A stretch of DNA of 64,000 nt from Verrucomicrobiia bacterium (GTDB lineage Bacteria > Verrucomicrobiota > Verrucomicrobiia > Limisphaerales > CAIMTB01), in the NCBI GenBank assembly GCA_019634625.1, contig JAHCBA010000016.1, forward strand, positions 62,001-126,000, written 5' to 3'. The translations under genes were made by a program, and so were the position numbers. The notes under the pieces are model-generated. The model saw only the letters and a list, made by a program, of their open reading frames with translations. It ran no database searches and was not told the DNA's origin. Positions within the stretch are counted from its first letter, which is position 1. Each line of letters opens with the position of its first letter. Below, one piece after another: positions 47,498 to 56,594 of this stretch.

Positions 47498-48940
47498 TCA
47501 GCCGACGATGATGTTCTCGCGTGGGAAAGTGACGCGATGAGGATGGGCGGGGCGCGCGAGGTGCATGGCGAGGCAAAGGGGACCGAGGCGCCCAACGAAC
47601 ATGAGGACGACGACAATGGCCTTGCTGGCGGGGGCGAGGTCGGGGGTGATGCCGGTGCTGAGTCCGACGGTGGCGAGGGCGGAGACCGCCTCGAAGGCGA
47701 TGGCGAGCCAGTCGATGGGGTTCTCCGGCGAGGCGTGGGCGGATTCGATGTTCATGAGGAGCCCGACGGCGAGGACGACGGCGAGGGCGCTGAGGAGGGT
47801 GACCATGACGGCATTGGCGGCCTGGTCGGGAGGGATGGTGTGGCGACCGACGACGAGGTCGGAGCGGCGACGGAGGGAGGCCCAGGCGACGGCGGCGAGG
47901 AGGACGAGGGTGGTTACCTTGATACCGCCGGCCATGGAACCCGGGGCACCGCCGACGAACATGAGGGCGAGGGAACCGAGGAGTGTTTCGGGAGCCATGG
48001 CGCCGGTGTCCACGACGTTGAAGCCGCCGGAGCGGGTCATGGTGGAGTGGACGAAGGACCAGAGGACGGCCTGGGGCCAGGGCTGGCCTTCGAGGGTCTG
48101 GTCGGATTCGCTGAGGAGGGTGAGGATTGTGCCGAGGAGGAGGAGGGCGAGGGAGACGCCGATGCAGAGCCGGGTTTGGAGGGTGAGGCGTCCGCGCTGG
48201 AGTCGGTCGCGGCGCCAGGGGTAGTAGTAGCGGAAATTGACGAGGGTCAGCAGTCCGATGCTGCCGAGGAAGACGAGGAGGCTGATGACGAGGAGAATTC
48301 CCGGCCGATGGCGCCAGTGGACGAGTCCGTCGGGGTGGAGGGTGAGGCCGGCATTGCAGAAGGCGCTGACACTGTGGAAGGCGGCCTGCCAGACGGCGTC
48401 GCGGAACGAGGCCTCGGAGTCGCCGCTGAGGAGCAGGTGGGTCAGGGTGACGGTACCGAGGAGTTCGAGGGTCAGGACGACGAAGCAGGAGTAGATGAAG
48501 ACATCGGTGGGGCGGGCCTCGCGAAGGCGGCCGACGTTGGCGACGATGAAGTCCTCGCCGGCGAGGGAGCCGCCTCCCCGCCGCCAGAGGATGAAGAGCG
48601 TGCCGGCGGTGGTGATGCCGAGTCCGCCGAGCTGGATGAGGACAAGGAGGACGGACTGGCCGAAGGGGGTGAAGGATTCCGCCACATTGACGGAGGCGAG
48701 CCCTGTGAGGCAGGTGGCGGAAGTGGCCATGAAGAGGGCGTCCACCCGGTCGAGATCGTGACCGGGGAGGCGGGCCGCGGGGAGGCTGAGGAGGACGGTG
48801 CCGATGAGGATCAGGATGAGGAACGTTGCGGCGAGGCGGCTGGCCGGTCCGAGGGAACCTTCTGAATGACGACGGAAGGCGACCTCGGTGGAGCCCGGGG
48901 GTCGGGGACGCGGGTCTAGCTGGCCATCCGCGGCGTCCAT
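47498..48940 (-). CDS. trkH: TrkH/KtrB-type potassium uptake channel subunit
   Basis: This is a 480-residue inner membrane K+ translocator with four repeated M-P-M units. Selectivity-filter loops are visible at 'FMATSATCLTGLASVNVAESF', 'AAFHSVSAFCNAGLTLHPDGL', 'SFVHSTMTRSGGFNVVDTGAM' and 'AFEAVSALATVGLSTGITPDL', each with the Gly that lines the pore. 'MFVGGAPGSMAGGIKVTTL' is the conserved gating-loop region. The N-terminal 30 residues are hydrophilic. It is followed at 8 bases by trkA, its regulatory partner. The length agrees with KtrB/TrkH relatives of this kind. ATG 48940 is the first start before the first hydrophobic segment. Confidence 0.94.
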   Translation of the reverse strand: MDAADGQLDPRPRPPGSTEVAFRRHSEGSLGPASRLAATFLILILIGTVLLSLPAARLPGHDLDRVDALFMATSATCLTGLASVNVAESFTPFGQSVLLVLIQLGGLGITTAGTLFILWRRGGGSLAGEDFIVANVGRLREARPTDVFIYSCFVVLTLELLGTVTLTHLLLSGDSEASFRDAVWQAAFHSVSAFCNAGLTLHPDGLVHWRHRPGILLVISLLVFLGSIGLLTLVNFRYYYPWRRDRLQRGRLTLQTRLCIGVSLALLLLGTILTLLSESDQTLEGQPWPQAVLWSFVHSTMTRSGGFNVVDTGAMAPETLLGSLALMFVGGAPGSMAGGIKVTTLVLLAAVAWASLRRRSDLVVGRHTIPPDQAANAVMVTLLSALAVVLAVGLLMNIESAHASPENPIDWLAIAFEAVSALATVGLSTGITPDLAPASKAIVVVLMFVGRLGPLCLAMHLARPAHPHRVTFPRENIIVG

Positions 48941-49088
48941 ACCGGGTCATCGAGGCGTGTGCGGGCGGCGGGGAGCCGGAGGAGGGGTCCCCGGATCGAA
49001 AGGAACGAAAGGTTCGCACGCCGCATGAGTGGACGGTGATCAGGGAAGCGGAGGGGGGAGGTCAAGTTTTCCGCTGGAGGGGGCCATC

Positions 49089-49172
49089 GGGGTCAGATCT
49101 CTGAATTTGACAAATCGGATCGCCCCGGACGTTCCAGCGCCTCTAATTTGTCAAATTCAGAGATCTGACCCC
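49089..49172. repeat. REP-like palindrome P4, pair B
   Basis: The arms GGGGTCAGATCTCTGAATTT and GACAAATCGGA match P3, not P1/P2, and the loop also shares C-GGACG-TTC-AG with P3. It sits between two divergent genes (trkH and the GH42-like gene). Confidence 0.85.
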
Positions 49173-49254
49173 GGGGCGGGCCGTCGGGTCCTGCGGCTTT
49201 TCCATTGCGTTGACGGGGGAAGTGCCTAGCGTCGGGACGAACCCCGGAGGATCT

Positions 49255-51339
49255 ATGTGGTTTGGTGTCGATTACCATCCTGAGCATTGGGTGTACCCTT
49301 ATGATGGAACTTCGGACGATCCGGAGGGTCGGTGGCGGCGGGATGTGGAATTGATGTTGAGGGCGGGGGTGAATGCGGTGCGGATGGGGGAATTCTGCTG
49401 GGGTGTGTATGAGCCGGAGGAGGGGCAGTACGATTTCGGGTGGATGGTGCGGGTGATGGATTTGATGCAGGCGGCGGGGATCCGGGTGGTATTGGGGACG
49501 CCGACGGCGGCGCCGCCGTTGTGGTTGACGAAGAAGCATCCGGAGATTCTGCCGGTGAACGAGCAGGGGTTGCGGCTGCATCCGGGGACGCGGCATGCGT
49601 ACTGTTTGAACAGCGACCTGTACTGGAACTTCAGCCGGACGATCGTGGCGAGGCTGGCGGAGGCGGCGGGGGGGCATCCGGCGTTGATGGCGTGGCAGGT
49701 GGACAACGGGATCGGGGGGCACGGGACGGAGTTTTCGTTCAACGAGGAGACGGAGCACGACTGGCATCTGTGGTTGAAGGCGAAGTACGGGACGGTGGAG
49801 AGGATGAACGAGCGGCTGGGGTTGAGGTTTTGGAGCCAGGTGGTGACGGACTGGGGCCAGGTGCCGATGCCGATGATGGCGCCGACGGTGCACAATCCGG
49901 CGTTGATGCTGGACTGGATGCGGTTTTCCTCGGACTCGTGCGTGGCGTTCGTGCGGATGCAGTGCGAGCTGCTGCGCCAGCTCACGCCGGAGAGGCCGGT
50001 GACGACGAACCTGCGTTCGTTGTCGCGGCACTTCGATCACTTCGACATGGCGGAGGCGCTGGATTTCGTGGCGCTGGACAGTTTTGCGACGGTGAAGACC
50101 CAGTTTGCGGAGCATGCGTGCGAGCACGACATGATGCGGAGCCTGAAGAAGGAGGGGGTACGGGTGCCGGGGGCGGAGGACGGCTTCTGGGTGATCGAGC
50201 AGAAGGCGGCGAACGTGAACTGGCAGGACATCAACTCGGTGCTGCGACCGGGGGTGGTGCGGTTGTTCACGTACCAGGCGATCTCGCGGGGGGCGAACGG
50301 GGTGTTCTATTTCTTCTGGCGGCGTCCGCGGATCGGGGCGGAGCAGTTTTACGGGGGGGTGCTGTCGCACGACGGGCGCGGGGACAACCGGGTGTACCGG
50401 GAGATCGGGCAGGTGGGGGAGGAGATGCGGTTGCTGGGTCCTGCGATCGAGGGGACGCGGGTGACGCCGGAGGTATGCATCCTGTTCAGTCACGAGAACG
50501 AGTGGAGCCAGAAGCTGCCGCAGCAGCCGACGCGGTTGTTCCAGCAGCGGGAGCATTCCCTGATGTTTTACAGGGCGCTGCACGACCGGAACATCCAGGT
50601 GGATTTCGCGCGGCCGTCGGAGGATCTGTCGCGGTACAAGCTGGTGATTGCGCCCTCGCTGCGGCTGCTGGCGGCGGGGGAGACGGATCTCTTGAAGCTG
50701 TACGTGCAGAACGGCGGGACGCTGCTGGCGACCTGCAACACGGGGTTGGTGGACGAGTCCCACATCGCGGCGGGGTCCGGGTTCCCGCTGTTGATGACGG
50801 ATCTGTTCGGGATGGAGGTGACCGAGTTCGATCCGCTGCCGGCGGATGCGGACAACTACATGAACTCGAAGGGGGATTTCCACATCAGCCACCAGCATCC
50901 GGTGCGGGTGTGGGCGGACGTGATCGAGCCGCGGGAGTGCCAGATTCTGGCGACGTACGCGAAGGATTTCTATGCGGGGCGGCCGGCGATGACGATGAAT
51001 GCGTTCGGGCTGGGGCGGGCGATCTACCTGGGGACGATGAGCCACCAGGCGTTCTACTTTGACCTGGTGGACTGGCTTCGGAACCTGTGCGGGCTGCATT
51101 CGCTGCTGAAGGTGCCGCCCGGGGTGGAGGTGGGGCTGCGGTCGAAGGAGGGAACGCGGATTTATTTTCTGCTGAACCATCAGCCGACGCCGATCCGGAT
51201 CCACCTGCTGAAGCCGATGCATGATTTCTTGACCGGCTCGACGATCAGCGGAGCCTACGACCTGCCGCCGCACGGTGTGCTGGTCCTGGATGAACATCCC
51301 GCGTCGAAGTCCCCCGCGAGTTCGGAAGCTGCCTCTTGA
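49255..51339 (+). CDS. GH42 beta-galactosidase-like protein lacking the acid/base Glu
   Basis: This is a 694-residue protein with the full GH42 layout: a TIM barrel (about 1-385, 'GVDYHPEHWVYPYDGTSDDPEGRW...LMLRAGVNAVRMGEFCW'), a trimerisation-type domain (about 390-610), and a C-terminal beta domain. The nucleophile is present as E315 in 'WVIEQKAANVNW', equal in position to E312 of A4 beta-galactosidase. The acid/base position reads 'WQVDNGIGGHGTEFSFNEE', where Gly152 stands in the place of the Glu of 'IDNEYG'. No signal peptide is present. Either catalysis uses another acid (for example a Glu in 'TEFSFNEE') or the substrate does not need one. Its last 50 bases overlap the DciA-like gene. 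A ribosome binding site (CGGAGG) precedes ATG 49255. Confidence 0.92.
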   Translation: MWFGVDYHPEHWVYPYDGTSDDPEGRWRRDVELMLRAGVNAVRMGEFCWGVYEPEEGQYDFGWMVRVMDLMQAAGIRVVLGTPTAAPPLWLTKKHPEILPVNEQGLRLHPGTRHAYCLNSDLYWNFSRTIVARLAEAAGGHPALMAWQVDNGIGGHGTEFSFNEETEHDWHLWLKAKYGTVERMNERLGLRFWSQVVTDWGQVPMPMMAPTVHNPALMLDWMRFSSDSCVAFVRMQCELLRQLTPERPVTTNLRSLSRHFDHFDMAEALDFVALDSFATVKTQFAEHACEHDMMRSLKKEGVRVPGAEDGFWVIEQKAANVNWQDINSVLRPGVVRLFTYQAISRGANGVFYFFWRRPRIGAEQFYGGVLSHDGRGDNRVYREIGQVGEEMRLLGPAIEGTRVTPEVCILFSHENEWSQKLPQQPTRLFQQREHSLMFYRALHDRNIQVDFARPSEDLSRYKLVIAPSLRLLAAGETDLLKLYVQNGGTLLATCNTGLVDESHIAAGSGFPLLMTDLFGMEVTEFDPLPADADNYMNSKGDFHISHQHPVRVWADVIEPRECQILATYAKDFYAGRPAMTMNAFGLGRAIYLGTMSHQAFYFDLVDWLRNLCGLHSLLKVPPGVEVGLRSKEGTRIYFLLNHQPTPIRIHLLKPMHDFLTGSTISGAYDLPPHGVLVLDEHPASKSPASSEAAS

Positions 51340-51712
51340 ATCGGAGGCGGAGAGTGCCCGGCGTCGGGTGCTGGCGGCGTGGCGGCGGGTGGATCTGACC
51401 TCGGCGGAGCGGGCCTGGGCGGATGGGGGACGTCGGGCGGACGGGGTGGTGGCCGGGGTGCTGGAGCGGTTGCGACTGGATCAGCGCCGGGCGGAGGCTG
51501 AGATCGTGCAGGTTTGGAACCGGCTGATGGATCCCCATGTGGCGTCGCATGCCCAGCCGGTGGCGTTACGGAACGGGACGCTGATGGTGGCGGTGGACAG
51601 CAGCGTTTGGCTGACGGAGCTGGTGCGTTATCGGGGGCGGGACGTGTTGCAGCGGCTGCAGACCGCGTTTGGGAGCGGGATGATCCGGAAGCTGTCGTTT
51701 CGGATGGGGTGA
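51290..51712 (+). CDS. DciA-like DUF721 protein
   Basis: This 140-residue protein ends in a DUF721 domain (about 50-140) with 'AEIVQVWNRLMDPHVASHAQPVALRNGTLMVAVDSSVWLTELVRYRGRDVLQRLQTAFGSGMIRKLSFRMG' in sequence, a type-II KH-like fold. DciA proteins load the replicative helicase DnaB in bacteria that lack DnaC or DnaI. The N-terminal 50 residues are basic and helical. The start at 51290 lies inside the end of the GH42-like gene in another frame (50-base overlap), so the two are likely translated from one message. Other ATGs would cut into the domain. Confidence 0.8.
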   Translation: MNIPRRSPPRVRKLPLESEAESARRRVLAAWRRVDLTSAERAWADGGRRADGVVAGVLERLRLDQRRAEAEIVQVWNRLMDPHVASHAQPVALRNGTLMVAVDSSVWLTELVRYRGRDVLQRLQTAFGSGMIRKLSFRMG

Positions 51713-51786
51713 GGGAAGTGGAGGGAGGCTGGGTTGGCGGGGACTCGGGGAGTTCGTTGGATGGATGGGAAGGGATGGGATTGTTG

Positions 51787-51847
51787 GGGACTTGCGGAGC
51801 TTGCCCCTCCGATTCGCCGCCTCCTCACCCACAACTGGGGGATGCAC
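51787..51847 (+). repeat. MITE-like palindromic repeat, right-half fragment (copy 6)
   Basis: The sequence runs from a partial inner arm (GACTTGCGGAGCTTGCCCCT) to the right terminus ACCCACAACTGGGGGATGCAC. The left half is missing or replaced by a G-rich stretch at 51720-51785. It lies between the DciA-like and LamG genes. Confidence 0.75.
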
Positions 51848-52000
51848 GGGATACCGAAATCGACCGGAGAATGGCCTTGCTCCCGGGCGGGATTTCGGGC
51901 GATGACAGGGCGTCCCCGTCGTGTGAAGTGCCCTTCCGTGTCCAGCTTTTTGGGGTGGACCGGGCATCGGCGGAGGGCAGGAAGTGAACGCAATCCGGCG

Positions 52001-54778
52001 ATGTCATTTATGAAGCAAGCATCCGAATTGGGATTCCCGACGGCGCGGGGCGTCGGGAGTCGGTTTCCAGGATTAACGGCGGCACTGATCGCAGCGGGGT
52101 TGGTGGGGACGGGGGGTGCGGCGACGGCGCAGGTCCAGAGCGCGGGCGAATTGTTCGTCAGCATCGATGCGACATCCCTGCCCGAGGGGCCGCTTCCGAG
52201 CATTCCGAATGCGGGGACGCTGGGAGGGTTGTTTGAGGCGACGGGAGGGGAGGGAACGATTCCGACGGTGGCCTTCGCCGGGGGGACGAAGGGGATTCGG
52301 TTCGATGGCACGCAGTTCCTGCAGTTGGTGGAATCGGCGGGGGGGCCGGTCATCTGGGCGCCGGACGGGCTGGTGGGGGAGGATCCGACGCGTTCGATCG
52401 AGGTCTGGGTGCTGAATCCGAGCGTGGCTGGGGAAGAGACGCTGGTCTCGTGGGGACATCGGGGCGGACCCGACGGCTCGAACATGTCGTTCAACTACGG
52501 ATCGGATTTCCGCTGGGGTGCGGTGGGGCATTGGGGCGGGGACGGTCCGGATCTGGGATGGAACAACGACGGCGGGAGTCCGGAGGCGAACCGGTGGCAT
52601 CACCTGGTGTACACGCTCGACGGGACGGTGACGCGGGTGTACGCGAACGGGCGGTTGGAGAACGGGGAGATCCTGGCTCCGGGGACCATCAACACGCATC
52701 CCAACACGGCGATCAACATTGCGACGCAGCTCGAGCCGGACGGGGAGACGCCGACGGGCGGACTGCGGGCCACGGCGACCATCGCGCGGGTGCGCATTCA
52801 CGACGGGGTGCTGACGCCGGAGCAGATCCTGGCGAACTACGAGTTTGAGCGGGCGGCTTTTGTGGATCCGGAGCCGCCGCCGGCGGCGACGGCGGAACGT
52901 CTGACGCAGGGACCGGCTCACCGGTACTCGTTCAACGAGCCGGCAGGGGACGCGATGGACAAGGAGTTCCGGGATTCGGTGGGGACAGCCCATGGGATGG
53001 TACTGGGGTTTGACGGGGAGTTCACCGGGAGCCGGTTGCGGTTGCCGGGGGGATCCTCGACGGAGGCGGCCTACGGGGATTTGCCGAACGGGATGGTGTC
53101 GTCACGCGGCGTGGCCAACGGGGGCCCTGGGGAGGTGTCGTTGGAATTCTGGTTCAAGATCACGGGGGCCCGGACGTGGTCGCGGGTCTTCGACTTCGGC
53201 TCAACGGACAACAGTGACGACGGGCTGGGGGAGGTGTTCCAGCCGGGCGGAGGGGGGCAGGGGCTCGATTACCTGGCGTACACGGCCCAGATCGGCGATG
53301 ACGTCAACAGTCGCCGACTTGAATTGCGGAATGAGGATCCGCCAGGTGGCGGGATCGTGACGTCGGATTCGGGGACGCAGACGTTCAACACGGACACGCA
53401 TGTGGTGCTGACCTGGCACGAGAGCAGCGGGACGATCCACGTGTACGAGAACGGGCAGCGGATCAATGGGCTCACGACTTCCACGCCGATGAGCGATCTC
53501 AACGACGTGAACGTGTGGCTGGGCCGGTCCAACTGGACCGCCGACCAGAACACCCAGGGCGAGTACGACGAGGTGCGGGTGTACGATTATGTCCTGACGC
53601 CGGGGCAGGTGTTGGGGAATACGCTGGCAGGTCCGGATTTGATCAATGACCGGGACATTGCGGCGACCATCGAGACTGCGCCGGCCAGCCTGACCGTGCC
53701 GGAGACCTTGTCGGCGACCTTCCAGGTGGTGGCGCGGGGTTCCACGCCGATGACCTTTCAGTGGTTCAAGAACGGCGATCCCATTCCCGGTGCGAACGGA
53801 TCGAGTTACACCGTGAGCGGGGTTTCGGCGGCGGACAGCGGTGCGTCGTTCACGGTGCGGGTTTCGAACACGGTGGACGGGACGCCGGTGGAGGTGACCA
53901 GTACGCCGGCCACGCTGACCGTGGTGAGCGATCCGGTGACCCTGCGGCACCGGTACAGCTTCAACGAGACCTCGGGGTCGCAGGTCATGGATTCGGTGGG
54001 GACGGCCCACGGGGACGTTTGGGGCGGGTTCACCTTCGGGGGAGGGGCGCTGACCCTGGATGGCGGGGAGGGAAGCTATGTGGATTTGCCGAACGGGATC
54101 ATCTCGGCGTTGGGCCAGAACGGGACGTTCGAGATGTGGGTGACTTACGCCGGGGGCGGCAACTGGTCGCGCATCTTCGACTTCGGGATCAGCAACGGCG
54201 GGGAGGACATCAATGACGGCGGGGTGGACTTCCTGTTCCTGACGGCAAAGTCGGGGGCGGGATTCCCGCGGTTCGTCGCGAACTTCCCGGACGGTGGCGA
54301 CGTGGCGGGGCTGAACCATCCGGGATCGATGCCGGTGGGTCAGGAGAGCCAGATCACCATCACCTGGAGCGCGTTGGGGAACACCTCGCGGATGTACACG
54401 AACGGAACGCTGGTGGCGACCTCGGTGGCGCCGCGGCCGCTGTCGGATCTGGCGGGTCGCGACGTGAACGTGTGGCTGGGCCGGTCCCAGTTCCCGGACG
54501 TGCATTTTGCCGGGAGCTACAATGAGTTTCGGATCTACCAGGGCGCGATGACGCCGGCCCAGGTGGCGGCGAGTGCCGCGGCGGGACCGAACCAGTTGCC
54601 GAGCCCGGCGCCGACGTTGTCGGTGTCGCGGGAGGGAGCGGGGATCCGGGTGACGTTCACCGGGACGCTGGAAGCGGCGGACAACGTCACGGGGCCGTGG
54701 TCGGCGGTGGCGGGTGCAGTGAGCCCGGCGACGATCCCGGCGGCAGACGCGCGACGGTTCTACCGGGCGCGTCAGTAG
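52001..54778 (+). CDS. Secreted LamG/immunoglobulin-like repeat protein
   Basis: This 925-residue protein has a signal peptide ('FPGLTAALIAAGLVGTGGAATAQVQ', near residues 24-48). Three LamG/concanavalin-like beta-sandwich domains follow (about 50-285, 305-550 and 650-880). Shared signatures are 'HRYSFNEPAGDAMDKEFRDSVGTAHG' and 'HRYSFNETSGSQVMDSVGTAHGDV', 'VSLEFWFKITGARTWSRVFDFG' and 'FEMWVTYAGGGNWSRIFDFG', and 'DVNVWLGRSNW' and 'DVNVWLGRSQF'. An Ig-like domain (about 555-645, 'FQWFKNGDPIPGANGSSYTVSGVSAADSGASFTV') separates domains 2 and 3. Domains 2 and 3 look like a recent internal duplication. Such proteins usually bind polysaccharide or other cells. ATG 52001 precedes the signal peptide; ATG 52010 is equally possible. 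Confidence 0.9.
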   Translation: MSFMKQASELGFPTARGVGSRFPGLTAALIAAGLVGTGGAATAQVQSAGELFVSIDATSLPEGPLPSIPNAGTLGGLFEATGGEGTIPTVAFAGGTKGIRFDGTQFLQLVESAGGPVIWAPDGLVGEDPTRSIEVWVLNPSVAGEETLVSWGHRGGPDGSNMSFNYGSDFRWGAVGHWGGDGPDLGWNNDGGSPEANRWHHLVYTLDGTVTRVYANGRLENGEILAPGTINTHPNTAINIATQLEPDGETPTGGLRATATIARVRIHDGVLTPEQILANYEFERAAFVDPEPPPAATAERLTQGPAHRYSFNEPAGDAMDKEFRDSVGTAHGMVLGFDGEFTGSRLRLPGGSSTEAAYGDLPNGMVSSRGVANGGPGEVSLEFWFKITGARTWSRVFDFGSTDNSDDGLGEVFQPGGGGQGLDYLAYTAQIGDDVNSRRLELRNEDPPGGGIVTSDSGTQTFNTDTHVVLTWHESSGTIHVYENGQRINGLTTSTPMSDLNDVNVWLGRSNWTADQNTQGEYDEVRVYDYVLTPGQVLGNTLAGPDLINDRDIAATIETAPASLTVPETLSATFQVVARGSTPMTFQWFKNGDPIPGANGSSYTVSGVSAADSGASFTVRVSNTVDGTPVEVTSTPATLTVVSDPVTLRHRYSFNETSGSQVMDSVGTAHGDVWGGFTFGGGALTLDGGEGSYVDLPNGIISALGQNGTFEMWVTYAGGGNWSRIFDFGISNGGEDINDGGVDFLFLTAKSGAGFPRFVANFPDGGDVAGLNHPGSMPVGQESQITITWSALGNTSRMYTNGTLVATSVAPRPLSDLAGRDVNVWLGRSQFPDVHFAGSYNEFRIYQGAMTPAQVAASAAAGPNQLPSPAPTLSVSREGAGIRVTFTGTLEAADNVTGPWSAVAGAVSPATIPAADARRFYRARQ

Positions 54779-54846
54779 GCTGAGGGGACCCGGACGGGTC
54801 CACCGCCATAGCCGGGCGCCTCGAAGGCGAATCGGCAGGTTATTGG

Positions 54847-54872
54847 GAAGGCGACCCTTCGGGGTCGCCTTC
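54847..54872 (+). terminator. Terminator-like hairpin after the LamG gene
   Basis: There is a perfect 11-bp stem with arm GAAGGCGACCC closed by the very stable TTCG tetraloop. No U-run follows, so it may act as an mRNA-protecting 3' structure or a Rho-assisted terminator. It lies 68 bases after the LamG stop. Confidence 0.55.
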
Positions 54873-54944
54873 TGCGTTGAACAGGGGGAGTGGGGAGCGA
54901 GAGGGGAGAGCAAGGGAGGTAATAGGTCAGTCGCAAAGTTGATG

Positions 54945-55240
54945 ACGCATCGATCCAGCCCTGCTTCACGAGGAATCCGATCCACGCCGGGACCCATGAT
55001 CCTGCTGCGGGTAGTCAACAGTACAATGCCGGTCCCTTTATACGGATACCGTCAATAGTAGTCAGTCTGTCCTGTTATTCTTGATCACTGCTTCACCCCC
55101 GGGAATCCGATCCAAGCCGGGACCCATGACCTTGCTGGGGGTGGTCAACAATACCAATACCATGCCGGTCGCCTTGTATGGATGCGGTCAATGTAGTCAG
55201 CCTGGCCTAATATTTTTGGCTTACTGACTGATATGGGCGA
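54945..55240. repeat. AT-rich island 4 with a tandem duplication of about 130 bp
   Basis: Two imperfect direct copies, 54961-55087 and 55088-55220, begin CTGCTTCAC and share GGAATCCGATCC-A-GCCGGGACCCATGA. Each contains a GTCAACA...CATGCCGGT unit (55014 and 55144) and a GTCAAT...GTCAG-CTG-CCT unit (55051 and 55187). These are the same motifs found in islands 1-3. The interval 54779-55253 has no gene. Confidence 0.75.
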
Positions 55241-55253
55241 TGGATGCGGCGGG

Positions 55254-56594
55254 TCATCGCGATGGCGATCCTTCGGCATTCCTGTCTTCGTTCAGGATGC
55301 GGAGGACCTGGAGGGCGCGGGGTAGCTCGGGTTGCAGAGCGAGGGCTTGGCGGGCGTGGTTCCGGGCGGCGGAGGCATCGCCCGTGAGGGCGAGTTGTTC
55401 GGCCAGGGCGGCGTGGGTTGCGGCGTCGGCGGGTCGATGGCGGAGCGCTTCGCGATAGGCGCGGATGGCGGATGGGGTGTTGCCGAGCCGGGCGTGGGCA
55501 AGGCCGAGATTGGCGTGGGCCTGGGCGAAGTCGGGTTTGAGGGCGATGGCCCGTTCGAGGGGCGGGAGCGCTTCGGTCCAGTGCTGCTGGCAGAGGAGGG
55601 CCAGGGCGAGCTGGATCCAGCCGTTGAGGGAATCTTCACGCGCGGCGAGGTGTTCGCGGAAGCGGGTTTCGGCGTCCGCGCAGCGGCCCTGCTGGAAGTG
55701 GAGGCGGCCGAGGAGCAGGAGGATTTCGGGATCTTCGGGGGCTTCGTGGAGGAGTTCGGCCAGGCGGCGTTCGGCGTCGTCGAGGCGGCCTTGGGCGAGG
55801 AGGGTGGCGACGCGATCGGCGCGGCGGGCGCGATCGCCCTGGAGTTGGCGGATCTCGCGGAGATAGGGGTCGGGCCAGTCGGGGGGGCGCGGCATGGATT
55901 CGGCGCGGCGGGCGAGATCGACGGCCGCCTCGTTCTCTCCTTCCCGGGCTCGGATCTGGCTGAGGAGCATGAGGGCCGGACGGGCGGTGTACAGATTCGT
56001 GAGGCAGGGGGTGAGGGCCTGGGCGGCAAGGGGGAGTTGCCCTTCGGCGAGCCGGACGCGGGCGAGTTCGAGTCGGGCCGCCGGATGATGGGGGACGATT
56101 GCGAGAAGCTTGTCGAGATGGGTGGCGCCTTCAGCAAAGCGGCCGTGTTCCACAAGGGCGTGAGCGAGGCGGAGGGCGGGGGCGGGATCGTCCGGGGCGG
56201 CGGCCTGGGCGGCCTCGCGGAGGTGGGAGAGGGCCGATTCCGGATCGTGGGGCAGTTGAAGGAGTCCGACGAGGTAGCGCCAACGGACGGAGGCCGGGTC
56301 ACGGTCCAGGGCCGAGGTGTAGCAGTCGAGCGCTTCCGGATAGAACTCCGCGGCATGAAGGACCTGGCCGAAGGCTCCCCAGGCGGCGGCGGAATGGGGT
56401 TGGGCGAGGACCGCCTCCCGGCCCGACTGGATCGAACGGGCGAGTGTTGGATCGAGGGCGACGGTGTCCACCCGGGGCGGGTCCCTACGGGGAATGGACA
56501 GGCTGGGTTCGGTGGGAGGAACGGGTGCGGACGGCCCGCAGGCGGAGAGCAGGAGAGCGAGCGACAGGCAACGGCAGGCGGTCGCGGTGTTCAT
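55254..56594 (-). CDS. TPR-repeat lipoprotein coupled to the Wadjet operon
   Basis: This is a 446-residue lipoprotein: the leader ends in the lipobox 'LALLLSACG', so Cys19 would be lipid-modified. From about residue 60 to the end it is made of TPR repeats ('HSAAAWGAFGQVLHAAEFYPEALDCYTSALDRDP', 'DPEILLLLGRLHFQQGRCADAETRFREHLAAREDS', 'AQAHANLGLAHARLGNTPSAIRAYREALRHRP'), around nine in number. It starts within the stop of jetD through an ATGA overlap, the same coupling used by all genes of the operon. Wadjet acts on DNA in the cytoplasm, whereas this protein should sit on a membrane surface, so a direct role in defence is not obvious. It may be an unrelated downstream gene. Confidence 0.88.
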   Translation of the reverse strand: MNTATACRCLSLALLLSACGPSAPVPPTEPSLSIPRRDPPRVDTVALDPTLARSIQSGREAVLAQPHSAAAWGAFGQVLHAAEFYPEALDCYTSALDRDPASVRWRYLVGLLQLPHDPESALSHLREAAQAAAPDDPAPALRLAHALVEHGRFAEGATHLDKLLAIVPHHPAARLELARVRLAEGQLPLAAQALTPCLTNLYTARPALMLLSQIRAREGENEAAVDLARRAESMPRPPDWPDPYLREIRQLQGDRARRADRVATLLAQGRLDDAERRLAELLHEAPEDPEILLLLGRLHFQQGRCADAETRFREHLAAREDSLNGWIQLALALLCQQHWTEALPPLERAIALKPDFAQAHANLGLAHARLGNTPSAIRAYREALRHRPADAATHAALAEQLALTGDASAARNHARQALALQPELPRALQVLRILNEDRNAEGSPSR

